Source of the DNA: CAWJKP01 sp963843465 | GTDB lineage: Bacteria > Planctomycetota > Planctomycetia > Pirellulales > Thermoguttaceae | Length of the DNA stretch: 64,000 nucleotides | Assembly: GCA_963843465.1 (NCBI GenBank) | Contig: CAWJKP010000002.1 | Location: 1,302,001-1,366,000 of the forward strand | Direction of reading: 5' to 3' | Shown: positions 54,198 through 62,224 of the stretch, piece after piece | How positions within the stretch are numbered: position 1 is the stretch's first letter | Layout: each line of letters opens with the position of its first letter | Program-made: the position numbers and the translations under genes | The notes under the pieces: model-generated | The model's input: only the letters and a program-made list of their open reading frames with translations | Databases searched by the model: none | Told to the model about the DNA's origin: nothing

Positions 54198-55192
54198 ATG
54201 AACGCCCTGGTCACCGGCGGCGGCGGTTTCCTGGGCCGCTCGTTGGTGGAACACCTGGTCCGGCGCGGCGATCGGGTGCGGGCCCTCTGCCGGGGCGACT
54301 ACCCGGAATTGATCGCCCTGGCGCAGAAATCGTCCGTGCCGACGTTCGCGACCTGGGGGCGGTGGCGAGGGCCTGCCGCGGCATGGACGTGGTCTTTCAC
54401 GCGGCGGGCGTGGCCGGCATCGGCCTGCGTTGGCGAGACTTCTACAACGTCAATACGCAAGGCACCCTGAACGTGATCGGAAGCTGCCTGGCCGCGGGCG
54501 TCGGCCGGCTGATCTTCACCAGCAGCCCCAGCGTCACTTTCGACGGCAGCGACCAGTGCGGCGTCGACGAATCGGCGCCTTACCCCAAGCGTTGGCTTTG
54601 CCCCTACCAGCAAACCAAGGCCCTGGCCGAGCAGCACGTGCTCTGGGCCAACGACACCGGCCGGCTCTTGACCTGCGCGCTGCGGCCCCATCTGATCTGG
54701 GGCCCGCGCGATCGGCACCTCATTTCCCGCCTGTTGGATCGGGCCCGGCGCGGACGGCTCCGCCGCGTGGGCGACGGCAGGAACCTGATCGACACGATTT
54801 ACGTCGACAACGCGGCGGCCGCCCACCTTCAGGCCGCCGACGCCCTCTTGCCAGGCGCTGCGTTGGCCGGCCGCGCCTACTTTCTCAGCCAGGGGGAGCC
54901 GGTCAACTGTTGGCAGTGGATCGACCAGGTCCTGGCCCTGGCCGGGCTCCCGCCGGTCCGCCGGTCGATCTCCCTGGCCGCCGCCTGGCGGATCGGCCGC
55001 CTGATGGAACTGCTTTACGGGTCGCTGCGGTTGGCGGGCGAGCCTCCCATGACCCGCTTTCTGGCTGCCCAGCTTGCCAAGTCCCACTACTACGACATCA
55101 GCCGGGCCCGCCGCGATTTCGGCTACCAGCCCCAGGTCTCCATCGCCGAAGGGATGGTCCGGTTGGGGGAGTTCCTAAGGGAGATCCAATAA
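54198..55192 (+). CDS. oleD: OleD-like NAD(P)-dependent 3-keto reductase (extended SDR; single frameshift)
   Basis: ATG 54198 gives MNALVTGGGGFLGRSLVEHL, the Rossmann GxxGxxG. From about 54322 the next frame continues ADVRDLGAVARACRGMDVVF, HAAGVAGIGLRW, TSSPSVTFDGSD, YPKRWLCPYQQTKALAEQHV (YxxxK: Y, then K, in PYQQTKA), and LRPHLIWGPRD. Together they make about 330 residues of a 3-beta-HSD/epimerase-like enzyme. SSPSVTFDG and the HLIWGPRD block are typical of OleD, which reduces the OleA product to a beta-hydroxy acid. One base is missing near 54319-54323. Coupled in position with oleC and the GYF_2 gene. Confidence 0.8.
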
Positions 55193-55457
55193 CCCGACGC
55201 GCGCGAGCGCCGTAAGTCGTTCCCCCGCTTGCGCTTGTGGTTACTACGAGATGTGCCAACCTCAACCGTGAGTAGTATAACGACTCCTCGTCCGTTCATT
55301 CCTCAAGGGTCGCGTCATCGCGGCTACTTCCCCAAACAGTCGAACGCGGATACACTGAATCCAAGTCGGCTAATAGTCAACTCACCGTCTGATGGGTTCT
55401 GCTGGCTATGCGTTGATCGGGGCCGTATCATTCGGCGTAACGTCCGAGCACTTCATA
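55193..55457. other. AT-richer intergenic start of a small inserted segment
   Basis: The region is less GC-rich than the flanks and has none of the palindromic families. No gene start is convincing before 55458. Confidence 0.5.
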
Positions 55458-55882
55458 ATGGCTGAAAGTGAAAAACCGGACTTGGAACCCGAAGATACAG
55501 GCGAGGGTGCCCTGGTTCCTCAGGTTAAGGGCAGGCGCGCCTTTTCAAGACTTAGACGCGAGCTTTCCGATGAAGAGCTGGCATCGCCTGCTGTTCAGCG
55601 TCTATTAATTGACGAAATCGAGCGACTCGAAAAGGAAAATTTTGAAGCGATCGAATATCGGGATCGATACCATGAAGCCGACAAGAAGGCGGCTATTGTC
55701 GAGGAAAAGCTCAAGACCAGTGTCGCGCAAGAGGTAATTTTTGGCGTGTGCCTAACTGTCGGATCGGCAGCATTGGGCTATGCGCCTCTGTGTGGAGTAC
55801 TCAACCGACAGGTTGGATCTCGATTGCGTTTGGCGTGGTGCTCATTATCGGCGGGATCGCTTCCAAGGTGGTGAGGCGATGA
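55458..55882 (+). CDS. Small two-helix membrane protein of unknown function (single frameshift)
   Basis: ATG 55458 starts a hydrophilic, coiled-coil-like N-terminus (ELSDEELASPAVQRLLIDEI, RLEKENFEAIEYRDRYHEAD). It is followed by a hydrophobic segment (VIFGVCLTVGSAALGYA) and, one frame over, a second one (GWISIAFGVVLIIGGIASKVV). The second frame ends at 55882 and overlaps the next gene's start by 4 bp, which supports the join near 55783-55790. As read, the first frame stops at 55874. The AT-richer base usage differs from the neighbours. Function unknown. Confidence 0.65.
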
Positions 55883-56241
55883 AAATAGAAATTCAGTCGG
55901 TCGCAGATAAGGGAAACATCGAGAAGGAGCGTCTCGTGCTCAAGGTGAAGTCTGCTACCGACATTGGCGATTACGTCGTCATACAGGCTGGATTCTCCGG
56001 AGGCGAAGTTACTGCGCAAGCCCACAATTCATACTGGTTCCCCTACAAATCAGTATCTGCCGGTGACCTTGTTGTTCTGTATACCAAATCGGGCCGCGAC
56101 AAGACGACGCAACTGAGGCAAGGAGGTCGAGCGTACTTCTTTTATTGGGGACTTGAGTCCGCAATCTGGAACAGAACAGACAGGGCTCCGGTTCTGCTTC
56201 ACGCGCCGCAGTGGATTAGCAAGACGCCCGCTGAGGTCTGA
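55879..56241 (+). CDS. Small soluble protein of unknown function, coupled to the upstream membrane protein
   Basis: The 120-residue protein has a beta-rich pattern (KERLVLKVKSATDIGDYVVI, QAGFSGGEVTAQAHNSYWFP, AGDLVVLYTKSGRD, GRAYFFYWGLESAIWNRTDR, APVLLHAPQW), suggesting an immunoglobulin- or lamin-tail-like sandwich. No catalytic residues are seen. The start ATG 55879 overlaps the upstream stop (ATGA). The two genes form a unit placed inside the lipid locus, possibly an accessory insertion. Confidence 0.65.
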   Translation: MKIEIQSVADKGNIEKERLVLKVKSATDIGDYVVIQAGFSGGEVTAQAHNSYWFPYKSVSAGDLVVLYTKSGRDKTTQLRQGGRAYFFYWGLESAIWNRTDRAPVLLHAPQWISKTPAEV

Positions 56242-56338
56242 CGGCCGGAACGTACCGCTCAGACCCATGATCCAGCCCTGATGCTTCGCCTCATAGTCCG
56301 GATCGAGGGAGAGTCGCCCTAACATCCTGTCCTATAAG

Positions 56339-56365
56339 AGGTTATGTTATGCTAGCGCATAACCT
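56339..56365. promoter_or_regulatory. AGGTTATG / CATAACCT inverted repeat
   Basis: An 8-bp dyad with an 11-bp centre lies between the inserted pair and the ketosynthase gene. It could be an operator or the 3' end hairpin of the upstream unit. Confidence 0.4.
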
Positions 56366-56514
56366 GCTGGATCGCGATCCTTCGCTTCAGGATTGACGGA
56401 CCGCTCGGAGCCCGCCCTGAAGGCCCCCTTGCCCGCCTTGGTCGCCGCGCAACCGCTTGCCAACTGGGCGACAAAACGTTAGTGTCTTAGGTTTGCGGTG
56501 CAAGGGATGGGTTG

Positions 56515-57759
56515 ATGATTGCGGATCGGTTGGAGCGTGATCGGGTCGTAATTACCGGCGTCGGGCTCACGGCGCCCAACGGCAATACCCTGCCGGAGTT
56601 CCGCCAGAGCCTGCTGGCCGGCCGCAGCGGCGTGACGGCCTACGAGACCCGCTATTTTGGCCCCACCTTGGCGGGGGTCTGCAACTTCGATGAGCTCCGC
56701 TACCAGCGACGCAAAGAGCTCCGCCGCGGCACCCGGGCGGGCAGCGTCGGCATCTTCTGCACGCGGGAAGCCATCGCCGACGCCGGGCTGGACTGGGAGA
56801 ACATCGACCGCTCGCGGGTGGGCGTCTACGTGGGCGTCACCGAGCACGGCAACGTCGAGACCGAGAACGAGATCTACCTCATCAAGGGCTACAACTACGA
56901 CACCCAGTTCTGGTCGCACCACCACAACCCGCGGACCGTGGCCAACAACCCGGCCGGCGAGATCACCGTGAACCTGGCGATCACCGGCCCGCACTACACG
57001 CTCGGCGCAGCCTGCGCCGCGGGCAATGCGGGTGTGATCCAGGGGGTGCAGATGTTGCGGCTGGACGAGTGCGACCTGGCGCTGTGCGGGGGCGTGTCGG
57101 AGAGCATTCACACCTTCGGCATCTTCGCCAGCTTCCACAGCCAAGGCGCGTTGGCCCGGCACGCGGATCCCGCCAAGGCTTCGCGCCCGTTCGACGCCGA
57201 CCGCAACGGCATCGTGGTGGCCGAAGGGGGCTGCATGTTCGCGCTGGAGCGGCTCTCCGACGCTCGGGCACGGGGGGCCAAGATCTACGGCGAGGTGGCG
57301 GGCTACGCCATGAACAGCGACGCCCACGATTTCGTGCTGCCCCACCCGGGGCGCCAGGCCGAGTGCATCCGCCTGGCCCTGCGGCGGGCACGGCTGGACC
57401 CGCAGGACGTGGACATCGTCAGCACGCACGCTACGGGCACCGCCGGCGGCGACGTGCAGGAGTGCGTGGCGCTGCGGCAGGTTTTCGCCGGGGGCGGCCC
57501 GACGCGGTTCAACAATACCAAGAGCTTCATCGGCCATGCGATGGGCGCCGCCGGGGCGCTGGAGCTGGCCGGGAACCTGCCCGCCTTCCAGGACGGCGTC
57601 TGTCATGCCACGATCAACGTCGACCGGCTCGATCCCGAGTGCGCCTTGCCGGGCCTGGTGGTCAACCAGCCGCAGGAGGCCGGCAACGTGGAAGTGGTCC
57701 TCAACAATTCCTTCGGCATGTTGGGGATCAACTCGGTGGTGATCGTCAAGAAAGTCTAG
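56515..57759 (+). CDS. Beta-ketoacyl-ACP synthase (FabF/KAS II-like)
   Basis: The 414-residue enzyme condenses malonyl-ACP with an acyl primer. The catalytic triad is intact: C167 in YTLGAACAAGNAGVI, His in DIVSTHATGTAGGDV, and His in KSFIGHAMGAAGALE. The final NSFGMLGINSVVIV is the standard C-terminal loop. An unusual tract, QFWSHHHNPRTVANNPAGEI, lies near the acyl-pocket region and may set chain specificity. It heads a six-gene run of lipid enzymes on the same strand. ATG 56515 follows a TTG at 56512 that could also serve. Confidence 0.93.
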   Translation: MIADRLERDRVVITGVGLTAPNGNTLPEFRQSLLAGRSGVTAYETRYFGPTLAGVCNFDELRYQRRKELRRGTRAGSVGIFCTREAIADAGLDWENIDRSRVGVYVGVTEHGNVETENEIYLIKGYNYDTQFWSHHHNPRTVANNPAGEITVNLAITGPHYTLGAACAAGNAGVIQGVQMLRLDECDLALCGGVSESIHTFGIFASFHSQGALARHADPAKASRPFDADRNGIVVAEGGCMFALERLSDARARGAKIYGEVAGYAMNSDAHDFVLPHPGRQAECIRLALRRARLDPQDVDIVSTHATGTAGGDVQECVALRQVFAGGGPTRFNNTKSFIGHAMGAAGALELAGNLPAFQDGVCHATINVDRLDPECALPGLVVNQPQEAGNVEVVLNNSFGMLGINSVVIVKKV

Positions 57760-57769
57760 TATTCGTCAC

Positions 57770-57811
57770 GCTCCGCGTGACGTTATCCCTCCCGCGGAGC
57801 GAGAGGAGTAC
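57770..57811. repeat. CGTCACGCTCCGCGTGACGTT palindromic repeat
   Basis: ATTCGTCACGCTCCGCGTGA pairs with CCGCGGAGCGAGAGGAGTAC. It is a second copy of the family at 54137-54195 and lies between the ketosynthase and ACP genes. Confidence 0.85.
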
Positions 57812-57826
57812 AGGGAGAACCTAGCA

Positions 57827-58087
57827 GTGACGGTGGATGAAATCCGCGCGGCGGTCGTGGCGATCCTCTCGGATATTACGCCCGACGAGGATCTAAGCCA
57901 GTTGAAGGAAGACGTCCCCTTCCGCGAGCAGCTCGAGCTGGACAGCATGGACTTCCTCGACATCGTCATGGAGCTCCGCAAGCGCTATCGCGTGCAGATC
58001 CCCGAGACCGACTACCCGCAACTGGCCAGCATGCAGAGCACGGTCCGCTATCTGGAGCCGATCATGAAGGACGTCCCGGCGGTGTGA
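57827..58087 (+). CDS. Acyl carrier protein
   Basis: A GTG start gives 86 residues. S40 in ELDSMDFLDIVMEL is the phosphopantetheine attachment site (DSL-like, here DSM). Acidic helices around it (ITPDEDLSQLKEDVPF, RYRVQIPETDYPQL) are typical of ACPs. The DSM rather than DSL motif is seen in specialised ACPs of secondary lipid pathways. It sits between its ketosynthase and the first FAD enzyme, so it very probably carries the growing chain of this cluster alone. Confidence 0.93.
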   Translation: MTVDEIRAAVVAILSDITPDEDLSQLKEDVPFREQLELDSMDFLDIVMELRKRYRVQIPETDYPQLASMQSTVRYLEPIMKDVPAV

Positions 58088-58089
58088 GG

Positions 58090-58215
58090 GGATTTTGGAT
58101 TCTGGGTTTTGGATTTAAGATTTCAGATTTCAGATTTCACATTTGAGATTTGAGATTCTGATCTTGGAGCTTTGCATGGAATCCAAAATCCAAAATCCAA
58201 AATCCAAAATCGGCT
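58090..58215. repeat. ATTTTGGATTC / AATCCAAAATCC short inverted tract
   Basis: GATTTTGGATTCTGGGTTTT and TTTCAGATTTCAGATTTCAC on the left, AATCCAAAATCCAAAATCC on the right (58179-58209). The right half is in frame and encodes the first dozen residues (ESKIQNPKSKI) of the following enzyme. Confidence 0.75.
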
Positions 58216-59606
58216 GCGGCGACAGCTACGACGTGATCATCATCGGGGCCGGCATGTCCGGGCTGGCCGCCGGGATCCGCCTGGCCCATTACCAGAAGCG
58301 GGTCTGCATCCTCGAGCGCCACACCACCATCGGCGGCCTGAACTCCTTCTACCGTCAGGGCGGACGGGACTTCAACGTCGGCCTGCACGCCCTGACCAAC
58401 TACGCGCCCAAGGGAGACCGCCGCGGACCGTTGGGTAAATTGCTGCGGCAGCTCCGCTTCACCTGGGACGAGTTCGCCCTGGTCCCGCAAGTGGGCTCGT
58501 CGATCCGTTTCCCCGGCGTGCGCTTGGATTTCGACAACGACTTCCGGCGGCTGGCCGACGAGATTGCCGTCCAGTTCCCCGCCGAGAAGGACGCCCTGGG
58601 GCGCCTGGTGGGCCAACTGGTGGACTACCAACACGTGGGCGGCGCCGCGGGGGAGACCTCCGCCCGGAAAGTGGTCGGCCGCCTGATCCGCGACCCGCTG
58701 CTGGTCGAGATGCTCTTTTGCCCGTTGTTGTACTACGGAGGCTCGCGGGAGCGGGACATGGACTTCGAGCTGTTCTCCGTGCTCTTCCGCTCGGTCTACC
58801 TGGAGGGACTGGCCCGGCCGCTGGCCGGCGTGCGGCTGATCTTGAAGAACCTGGTCCGCAAGTTCAAGGCCCTCGGCGGGCAGTTGCGGCTGCGGGCGGG
58901 GGTCCAACGGATCGTGGTGCGGGAAGGCCGGGCGGAAAAGGTGATCCTCGACGACGGCACCGAGCTGGCCGCCCGCTACGTCCTCTCCTCGGCCGGCTGG
59001 CCGGAGACGATGCGGCTGTGCGATGAGCCGCAACCGATCGAGGTGCTCCCCGGGCAGCTCAGCTTCGCCGAGACGATCTCGATCCTCAACGTCCAGCCCC
59101 GGACCCTGGGCCACGACCGCACGATGGTCTTTTTCAACGACTCGGAGCAATTCGACTACGCCCGGCCGGACGAGCCGGTTGATCTCCGCAGCGGCGTGGT
59201 CTGCTCGCCCAACAATTTCCTCTACGACGAGCCGCTCAGCGAGGGCGTGGTGCGAGTCACCGTGTTGGCCAATTTCGATCGCTGGGCATCCCTCGAACCG
59301 GACGCCTACCAACTGGCGAAACTCGGCTGGTACGATAAAATAGCGGCCGCCGCGGTGCGGTTCGTCCCCGATTTCCGCTCTGCGGTGATCGAGACCGACA
59401 TGTTCACCCCGGCCACGATCCGCCGTTTCACCGGCCATGACAACGGCGCCGTCTACGGCGTCCCCCGCAAGCGCCGCGACGGCACGACGCACTTGAGCAA
59501 CCTCTACGTCTGCGGCACCGATCAAGGCATGGTGGGAATCATCGGCTCGATCCTCAGCGGAATCACCATCGCCAATCGGTATATGCTCTTGAACGATGAG
59601 GGATGA
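58176..59606 (+). CDS. CrtI-like FAD-dependent oxidoreductase (first)
   Basis: The 476-residue protein has the FAD-binding motif DVIIIGAGMSGLAAGIRLAH then ILERHTTIGGLNSFYRQGG (the dinucleotide fold and 'GG' region of phytoene desaturases), and a C-terminal LYVCGTDQGMVGIIGSILSG that binds the flavin. CrtI-like enzymes desaturate or isomerise long hydrophobic chains. No terpenoid genes lie near; instead it follows an ACP, so the acyl chain on the ACP may be the substrate. It has a close neighbour of the same family (60046-61515), from which it differs along the whole length. The N-terminal dozen residues are repeat-encoded. Confidence 0.88.
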   Translation: MESKIQNPKSKIGCGDSYDVIIIGAGMSGLAAGIRLAHYQKRVCILERHTTIGGLNSFYRQGGRDFNVGLHALTNYAPKGDRRGPLGKLLRQLRFTWDEFALVPQVGSSIRFPGVRLDFDNDFRRLADEIAVQFPAEKDALGRLVGQLVDYQHVGGAAGETSARKVVGRLIRDPLLVEMLFCPLLYYGGSRERDMDFELFSVLFRSVYLEGLARPLAGVRLILKNLVRKFKALGGQLRLRAGVQRIVVREGRAEKVILDDGTELAARYVLSSAGWPETMRLCDEPQPIEVLPGQLSFAETISILNVQPRTLGHDRTMVFFNDSEQFDYARPDEPVDLRSGVVCSPNNFLYDEPLSEGVVRVTVLANFDRWASLEPDAYQLAKLGWYDKIAAAAVRFVPDFRSAVIETDMFTPATIRRFTGHDNGAVYGVPRKRRDGTTHLSNLYVCGTDQGMVGIIGSILSGITIANRYMLLNDEG

Positions 59607-59672
59607 GAGATAAGGGATAAGAGATGCGAAATGAAAAATGAAAAATGTTAACTGTTTAGCTGAATGGAGGAG

Positions 59673-59907
59673 CGACCCCACCGGGCTGGCCCCGGTGGTG
59701 AAGGAGATTGAAGGCTAGCGCAGGATTCCCGCGACGCCACGACCCCTTCGAGCTTGCTCGATGGTGAAGGAGATTGGCCGGCTAATGGGCACGTAGCTTG
59801 ACAATCTCCTTCACCACCGGGGCGAGCCCGGTGGGGTCGGGGAAACGGTCGACGCGAGCCGGGCTAGCTTGCAATCTTGTTCACCATCGAGCAAGCTCGA
59901 AGGGGTC
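59673..59907. repeat. Two interleaved inverted repeats (order A, B, A', B')
   Basis: A (59673-59710) and A' (59802-59839) are 38-bp arms with one difference. B (59741-59776) and B' (59872-59907) are 36-bp arms with two. Both A and B end in GGTGAAGGAGATTG. Because the arms alternate, the two hairpins cannot be nested, which is the order of an H-type pseudoknot or an alternative-pairing switch. It lies between the two CrtI-like genes. 59607-60045 holds no gene. Confidence 0.85.
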
Positions 59908-60045
59908 CGCTTCTCCAGTCTGCTAAAGAGTTGCGAAAAATGAAAAATGAAACAAACGCGAGCGTCTTATCCCTCATCCCTCATCCCTCATCCTTTTGCC
60001 CACTGAACACTAAACACTGACCACTGACCACTACTTCCTTCCCCC

Positions 60046-61515
60046 ATGCCCAGAGACTTCCTTCAAGGCGCCGCCGACGAGTACGACGTGGTGGTGATCG
60101 GCTCGGGACTGGCGGGGATGACGGCCGCCAACACCCTGGCCCGCGCCGGCCATCGCGTGTTGCTCTTGGAGCAGCACTACAAGCTGGGCGGGCTGGCCAC
60201 CTGGTTCCGCCGGCCCGGCGGCCACATCTTCGACGTCTCGCTGCACGGCTTTCCGGTGGGCATGATCAAAAGCTGCCGCCGCTACTGGTCCCGCGAGATC
60301 GCCGACTCGATCGTGCAGCTCAAGAACATCCGCTTCGACAACCCGATGTTCTCGCTGTCGACCACCTTCGACCGCGACGACTTCACCCGGCTCTTGACCT
60401 CGCGGTTCGCCATCCCGGCGGCGACCGTGCAGGCCTTCTTCGACGCCGCCCGGGCCATGAACTTCTACGACGACCAGGCCCTCACCACCCAGCAGCTCTT
60501 CGACCGCTTCTTTCCCGGACGGGACGACGTGGTGCGGCTCTTGATGGAGCCCATCACCTATGCCAACGGCTCGACGCTGGAAGATCCCTCGCTGACCTAT
60601 GGGATCGTCTTCTCCAACTTCATGTCCAAGGGCGTCTACACGTTCCAGGGCGGCACCGACCGGCTGATCGGCCTGATGGCCGCCGAGATGCGGCAAAACG
60701 GCGTCGACGCCCGCATCCGCTGCGACGCAGAGAAGATCCACGTCGAGGGCCGCCGCGTGACCGCGGTGACCGTGGCCGGACGGACGATCAAGACCCGGGC
60801 CGTGATCTCCAACGCCAACGTGGCGTCGACGATCTTCCGGCTCGTCGGGCCCGAGCATTTTGCGGCCGATTTCCTCGACCAGGCCCGGGCCGTGCGGCTC
60901 AACAACTCCAGCACGCAAGTCTACATGGCCCTCAGGCCCGGCGAGCACATCGACGAGCAGTCCTGCGGCGACCTGCTCTTCAGCTCGACGGCCCCCGTCT
61001 TCCGCACCGACCTCTTGCTCAGCCGCAAGATCACCAGCCGCACCTACTCGTTCTACTATCCCAAGACCCGGCCCGGCCGCGACCGCTCGCTGGTCGTCTC
61101 CAGCACCAACGCCCACTGGCGCGATTGGGCGGGCCTTTCGCCCGAGGAGTATGCCGCCAGCAAGCGGGACCTGATCGAGAGTACGCTGGAAGCCCTGACG
61201 AAGTACGTGCCCGACATCCGCGAAAAGCTCGACACGGTCGACTGCGCCACGCCGCTGACCTTCGAGCGCTACACGCACCATCCCTGCGGCGTGAGCTTCG
61301 GCACGAAGTTCGAGGGGCTGGCCGTAAGCCGCGCCCTGCCGCAAGAAATCGCCGGCCTGTACCATGCCGGCAGCGTGGGCATCATCATGTCCGGCTGGCT
61401 GGGTGCGATGAACTACGGCGTGATCGTCTCCAACGACGTGGACGCTTTCTTGTTAAACAGAGCGTCAAGGATAACAATGACAAATGAGGAATGCAGAATG
61501 AAAAATGAAAAATGA
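60046..61515 (+). CDS. CrtI-like FAD-dependent oxidoreductase (second)
   Basis: The 489-residue protein has the motif DVVVIGSGLAGMTAANTLAR, the LLEQHYKLGGLATWFRRPGG region and a flavin-binding C-terminus AGLYHAGSVGIIMSGWLGAM. HIFDVSLHGFP and TYSFYYPKTRPGRDR are further blocks. It belongs to the phytoene desaturase/isomerase family but is not a close copy of the first. Two CrtI-like enzymes in a fab cluster could introduce a series of double bonds, or saturate and isomerise. The last residues (TMTNEECRMKNEK) are encoded by an ATGAAAAATGAAAA-type repeat that also supplies the stop. Confidence 0.88.
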   Translation: MPRDFLQGAADEYDVVVIGSGLAGMTAANTLARAGHRVLLLEQHYKLGGLATWFRRPGGHIFDVSLHGFPVGMIKSCRRYWSREIADSIVQLKNIRFDNPMFSLSTTFDRDDFTRLLTSRFAIPAATVQAFFDAARAMNFYDDQALTTQQLFDRFFPGRDDVVRLLMEPITYANGSTLEDPSLTYGIVFSNFMSKGVYTFQGGTDRLIGLMAAEMRQNGVDARIRCDAEKIHVEGRRVTAVTVAGRTIKTRAVISNANVASTIFRLVGPEHFAADFLDQARAVRLNNSSTQVYMALRPGEHIDEQSCGDLLFSSTAPVFRTDLLLSRKITSRTYSFYYPKTRPGRDRSLVVSSTNAHWRDWAGLSPEEYAASKRDLIESTLEALTKYVPDIREKLDTVDCATPLTFERYTHHPCGVSFGTKFEGLAVSRALPQEIAGLYHAGSVGIIMSGWLGAMNYGVIVSNDVDAFLLNRASRITMTNEECRMKNEK

Positions 61516-61600
61516 GGCTGCAGGGGGGGCGAGCCGACCGATCCCCACCGTTTTCACTTTTTCATTTTTCATTTTTCATTCTTCGTGCTTCATTTTTTAT
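61490..61600. repeat. AATGAAAAATGA / TCATTTTTCATT inverted tract
   Basis: GAATGAAAAATGAAAAATGA (61497-) faces TTTTCATTTTTCATTTTTCA (61558-). It overlaps the 3' end of the second CrtI-like gene. A similar ATGAAAAATGAAAAATG tract is at 59630-59648. Confidence 0.8.
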
Positions 61601-61604
61601 TCGC

Positions 61605-62111
61605 ATGAGCAACTGGACCCATCAGCAGATTCTCGACGCCATCCCCCATCGCGATCCGTTCCTGCTGGTCGACGAGATCGTGGACTGGACCGACTCGCGG
61701 ATCGCCTGCACGAAGGTCTTCCGCGGCAGCGAAGACTTTTTCGCCGGCCATTACCCGTCCTATCCGCTGGTGCCCGGGGTGCTCTTGTGCGAGGCCGCGA
61801 TGCAGGCCGGGGCGATCCTGCTGTCCCGTCACCTGGCCCCTAGCGAGGGCAAAGTCCCCGTGGCGACGCGGATCAACGACGTCCGCTTCAAGCGGATGGT
61901 CCGGCCGGGCGAGACGATCCGCATGGAGGTCGAGCTGACCGAGCGGCTGGCCGACGCCTTTTTCCTCAAGGCCAAGGTAACCGTCGAGGGCAAAGTGGCC
62001 GTCCGCTTCGAGTTCGCCTGCACCGCCGCGCCGACGGATGCGCTCAACGAAGAAACGAATCACGAAAACCCGAAAGACGCGAAAAAGCCCGAAAGAGAAG
62101 GCAGTCGGTGA
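61605..62111 (+). CDS. Beta-hydroxyacyl-ACP dehydratase (FabZ-like)
   Basis: The 168-residue hot-dog-fold protein starts at ATG 61605 (MSNWTHQQILDAIPHRDPFLL). Catalytic H49 lies in FFAGHYPSYPLVPGV and E63 in LLCEAAMQAG, as in FabZ/FabA. It removes water from the beta-hydroxyacyl-ACP formed in the cluster. A separate ketoreductase of the FabG kind is not in this window. The last 20 or so residues (NEETNHENPKDAKKPEREGS) are repeat-encoded: they are read from a GAAAACCCGAAAG element, so the original C-terminus was probably shorter. An upstream ATG is rejected; it would be read from the repeat tract. Confidence 0.92.
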   Translation: MSNWTHQQILDAIPHRDPFLLVDEIVDWTDSRIACTKVFRGSEDFFAGHYPSYPLVPGVLLCEAAMQAGAILLSRHLAPSEGKVPVATRINDVRFKRMVRPGETIRMEVELTERLADAFFLKAKVTVEGKVAVRFEFACTAAPTDALNEETNHENPKDAKKPEREGSR

Positions 62112-62178
62112 CGGGTGAGCACACATCTTCCTTTTCCTCCTGTTCTTTGGGCTTTCGTCCTTTCGGGTTTTCGTGATT
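62058..62178. repeat. ATCACGAAAACCCGAAAG palindromic element
   Basis: AATCACGAAAACCCGAAAGA (62058-) is mirrored at TCCTTTCGGGTTTTCGTGAT (to 62177). It is the same family as 40586-40733. The left arm is translated as the tail of the dehydratase. Confidence 0.85.
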
Positions 62179-62224
62179 GCCCGATTTCTATGCTGCAGTT
62201 TCAATCCAAAATCTAGAATCCAAA

